The position numbers and the translations under genes are program-made. Below the pieces are notes generated by a model. The model was not told where the DNA came from and made no database searches. It saw nothing but the letters and a program-made list of their open reading frames with translations. From Rhodospirillaceae bacterium (lineage in GTDB: Bacteria; Pseudomonadota; Alphaproteobacteria; UBA8366), in contig PARQ01000015.1 of NCBI GenBank assembly GCA_002711555.1, forward strand, positions 99,885-107,329: DNA of 7,445 bases, given 5' to 3'. This document shows positions 5,468-7,445 of the stretch, in pieces. How positions within the stretch are numbered: the first letter of the stretch is position 1; each line of letters begins with the position of its first letter.

Positions 5468-6244
5468 ATGGCGCAATTCACTTTGCCCGCGAACTCTAAA
5501 GTAGTGACCGGAAAAACATTTCCGGCGCCTGCTGGGGCAAAAAATCTCAAGACGTTCAAGATCTATCGGTGGGATGGAGATACTGGAGAGAACCCTCGTA
5601 TCGACACCTTTGAGGTTGATTTGGACAATTGCGGCCCGATGGTCTTAGACGCGCTTATAAAAATTAAAAATGAAATCGACTCAACGGTTACTTTTCGTCG
5701 GTCGTGTCGTGAAGGTGTTTGCGGTTCTTGTGCAATGAACATTGATGGCACAAATTCCCTTGCATGCACCAAGTATATCTCAGATGTAGGCGGTGCTGTT
5801 AAAATATATCCTCTGCCGCACATGCCAGTGGTGAAAGACTTAGTTCCGGATTTAAGCACAGCCTACGCGCAACTAGCTTCTATTGAGCCTTGGATGAAGA
5901 ACCAATCTCCGGCGCCGGCCAGAGAAAGGTTACAATCACCGGAGGAGCGCCGCAAGTTAGATGGGTTATATGAATGCATCTTGTGTTTCTGCTGCTCTAC
6001 GTCATGCCCCTCATACTGGTGGAACGGCGATAGATACCTTGGGCCAGCCATCCTTTTACAGGCCTATCGTTGGATAATTGATAGTCGCGATGAAGATACG
6101 GGTGAACGGTTGGATCAACTAGAAGATCCCTTTCGGCTCTATCGTTGTCATACTATCATGAACTGCACTAAGACATGCCCAAAGGGCTTAAATCCAGCGG
6201 GGGCAATCGGCGAGATAAAAAAACTCATGTTGGCCCGACAATAA
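5468..6244 (+). CDS. sdhB: Succinate dehydrogenase iron-sulfur subunit, SdhB
   Basis: SdhB carries electrons from the SdhA flavin to ubiquinone through three iron-sulfur clusters. The 258-residue protein has an N-terminal 2Fe-2S ferredoxin domain and a C-terminal helical domain. Cysteines C80, C85, C88 and C100 (in [11 protein letters not shown] and LAC) hold the 2Fe-2S cluster. C170, C173, C176 and C237 should hold the 4Fe-4S cluster, and C180, C227 and C233 the 3Fe-4S cluster, in [12 protein letters not shown] and [13 protein letters not shown]185 in PSYWW matches the quinone-site Trp164 of E. coli. The first 25 or so residues extend beyond E. coli SdhB, as usual in alphaproteobacteria. The start ATG at 5468 is preceded by purine-rich GGGAAAAGAGACGAG, a weaker ribosome site than those of the other sdh genes. 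It is the last catalytic subunit gene of the operon. Confidence 0.98.
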   Translation: MAQFTLPANSKVVTGKTFPAPAGAKNLKTFKIYRWDGDTGENPRIDTFEVDLDNCGPMVLDALIKIKNEIDSTVTFRRSCREGVCGSCAMNIDGTNSLACTKYISDVGGAVKIYPLPHMPVVKDLVPDLSTAYAQLASIEPWMKNQSPAPARERLQSPEERRKLDGLYECILCFCCSTSCPSYWWNGDRYLGPAILLQAYRWIIDSRDEDTGERLDQLEDPFRLYRCHTIMNCTKTCPKGLNPAGAIGEIKKLMLARQ

Positions 6245-6283
6245 TTTATCATTTTTCCAAAGAGCTACTGAGGAATCTTAATA

Positions 6284-7237
6284 ATGCTCCATAATAGATG
6301 GTTTGTTTTGTTGTGGTGTGTAGGGCTGTTTCTGTTCCTTTCTCGGGAAGGGCTGGCAAATGAGTTTGAGGCCGGGAAAAAAGCTTTAGATCAGAAAGAT
6401 TACTTGAATGCGGTTAAATCCTTTCGTGCTGGTGTTGCAAAGGGCGATAAGCAGTCACCCAACGCATTGGGTGAATTATATGTGTTGGGATTGGGCGTCG
6501 ACAAAGATAAGGGTATTGCTTGCCGATTGTTTCTCAAGGGCGCGAAGAGAGGAGACGCTGCTGCTCAACATAATTATGGTATTTGCATGGCAAAGGGTAA
6601 AGCTAGTGAGCCGAATTATAGCAAGGCGCACAAATGGCTCTCATCGGCTATGGATCAAGGTTACAAACCTGCTTTTTGCGAGTTGGGTAATTTGTATATT
6701 TCGGGGAATGGCACAAATAAAGATGCAAAACGTGGATTCGATCTTTGTCTCAAAGGCGCAAAAGCTGGTGAGACTAAAGCTGCCTCTCGTGTAGGTGAGC
6801 TTTATTTTGCAGGCGTTGGCACTAAAAAAAATTTGAAACAGGCGTATCGCTGGCTGAAAAAGGCTGGAGATAAACAGCATCCGTCTGCTGCATATAATCT
6901 GGGATTGATGTACCTTAAAGGAGAAGGGGTAGCGAGAAGTGAAGACAAGGCCAGAAGGTGGTTTACAGTTTCCGCCTTGCAAAGGCATGTGATTGCATAC
7001 GTGCCGGCGGCAACACTTTACAGGAATAAAGTCATGGATTTGTTGGATCGCGAGGACATTGATGAGCGGTCTACTCGGTGGGCAATATTTTTCCTTACAC
7101 TAGCTCACAGCATCCAAACAGGGCCAAAACAAAAGGCCGCTTACGCCAAGCTCATAGATCTTTTCTCAGAGTTGTCGCCGCGTGCGCGTCGCTTAGCTGA
7201 CCAAGACCTGGCTAAATGGAATGCGAACAAAACATAG
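6284..7237 (+). CDS. Exported Sel1-like repeat protein
   Basis: The 317-residue protein begins with a signal peptide: a short basic start, a hydrophobic stretch at 6-20 and probable cleavage after GLA at residue 25. It should therefore be periplasmic. Residues about 30-56 form a first helical pair (AGKKALDQKDYLNAV), followed by five Sel1-type repeats of about 36 residues near 57-91, 92-127, 128-163, 164-199 and 200-235, seen in phrases such as LGELYVLGLGV, GELYFAGVGT and LGLMYLKGEGV. Residues 236-317 are a charged, probably helical tail I do not recognise. Sel1 repeats are protein-binding scaffolds; no catalytic motif is seen. GAGGA (6270-6274) lies 9 bases before the ATG. The gene follows sdhB by 39 bp without a clear terminator and is probably co-transcribed with sdh. 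A link to complex II is inference only. Confidence 0.85.
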   Translation: MLHNRWFVLLWCVGLFLFLSREGLANEFEAGKKALDQKDYLNAVKSFRAGVAKGDKQSPNALGELYVLGLGVDKDKGIACRLFLKGAKRGDAAAQHNYGICMAKGKASEPNYSKAHKWLSSAMDQGYKPAFCELGNLYISGNGTNKDAKRGFDLCLKGAKAGETKAASRVGELYFAGVGTKKNLKQAYRWLKKAGDKQHPSAAYNLGLMYLKGEGVARSEDKARRWFTVSALQRHVIAYVPAATLYRNKVMDLLDREDIDERSTRWAIFFLTLAHSIQTGPKQKAAYAKLIDLFSELSPRARRLADQDLAKWNANKT

Positions 7238-7445
7238 TGAAGATTTGTTGAATTGTTCGAATAATGCGCCTAAGCCAAATAGGTTAAATGAGTTGTATTT
7301 TTTTTGTTTATTAGGCATTTGAGATTTTTTATTTGCTAATAAATCGCAACCAAATTTCTTGTGTTGAGCTGAATAAACAAACTGCCTACGCTACAAGCTT
7401 CATTTGCAGAACCAATTTTCGCTAAGACCTGTACAGTTGTTCCAA
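7238..7445. other. AT-rich intergenic tail of the window
   Basis: No gene can be supported here. A run of eight T (7298-7305) follows only a weak 4-bp stem, CCTA (7269-7272) with TAGG (7280-7283). GCCTAA (7268-7273) and TTAGGC (7311-7316 or so) are complementary across a wide loop that includes the T run. These could terminate the sdh-sel1 transcript, but neither is a strong intrinsic terminator. Confidence 0.5.

Noticed and set aside
7336..7445. Minus-strand open frame of about 36 codons running off the right edge
   Set aside because: It could be the C-terminal end of a convergent gene, but it is too short to recognise and shows no motif.

Overview
The window most likely comes from an alphaproteobacterium with a moderately AT-rich chromosome (roughly 45% GC by eye). 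The succinate dehydrogenase genes are in the order sdhC-sdhD-sdhA-sdhB. SdhC has the RPLSPHL start, SdhB has a long N-terminal extension, and SdhA is about 594 residues, all as in alphaproteobacteria. A free-living, possibly marine, relative of Rhodospirillales or SAR116 would fit. That placement is inference, because no rRNA or other marker is present.

Left part (1-1920): the 5' part of a pyridoxal kinase gene (pdxY/pdxK family) runs leftward off the window edge from a TTG start at 323. Divergent from it, after 83 bp, is a 496-residue protein that joins an FkbM-type methyltransferase to a second, different SAM-dependent methyltransferase domain through a proline run. A small hairpin with a T-rich tail follows it.

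Middle (1921-2821): about 900 bases hold no convincing gene but are full of structure. There is a GC-rich element with perfect 13-bp arms enclosing two smaller hairpins, followed by a GTAA-capped hairpin, which together look like a structured RNA. There is also a 22-bp interrupted palindrome centred on GATC, and a tight cluster of four DnaA-box-like 9-mers next to an AT-rich block, with a local C-to-G skew change. Just upstream of sdhC lie a perfect 10-bp inverted repeat and an overlapping 12-bp palindrome built from the same CGCTATT word. The DnaA-box cluster makes this region a candidate replication origin or DnaA-controlled site, and the CGCTATT repeats look like an sdh operator.

Right part (2822-7237): sdhCDAB encodes complete respiratory complex II (succinate:ubiquinone oxidoreductase). 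The covalent-FAD histidine, all iron-sulfur cysteines, both haem b ligands and the quinone-site residues are present. The 76-bp sdhA-sdhB gap carries a 13-bp tandem duplication. Only 39 bp after sdhB is a gene for a secreted or periplasmic Sel1-repeat protein, probably in the same transcript. The last 208 bases are AT-rich, with no gene that can be supported.
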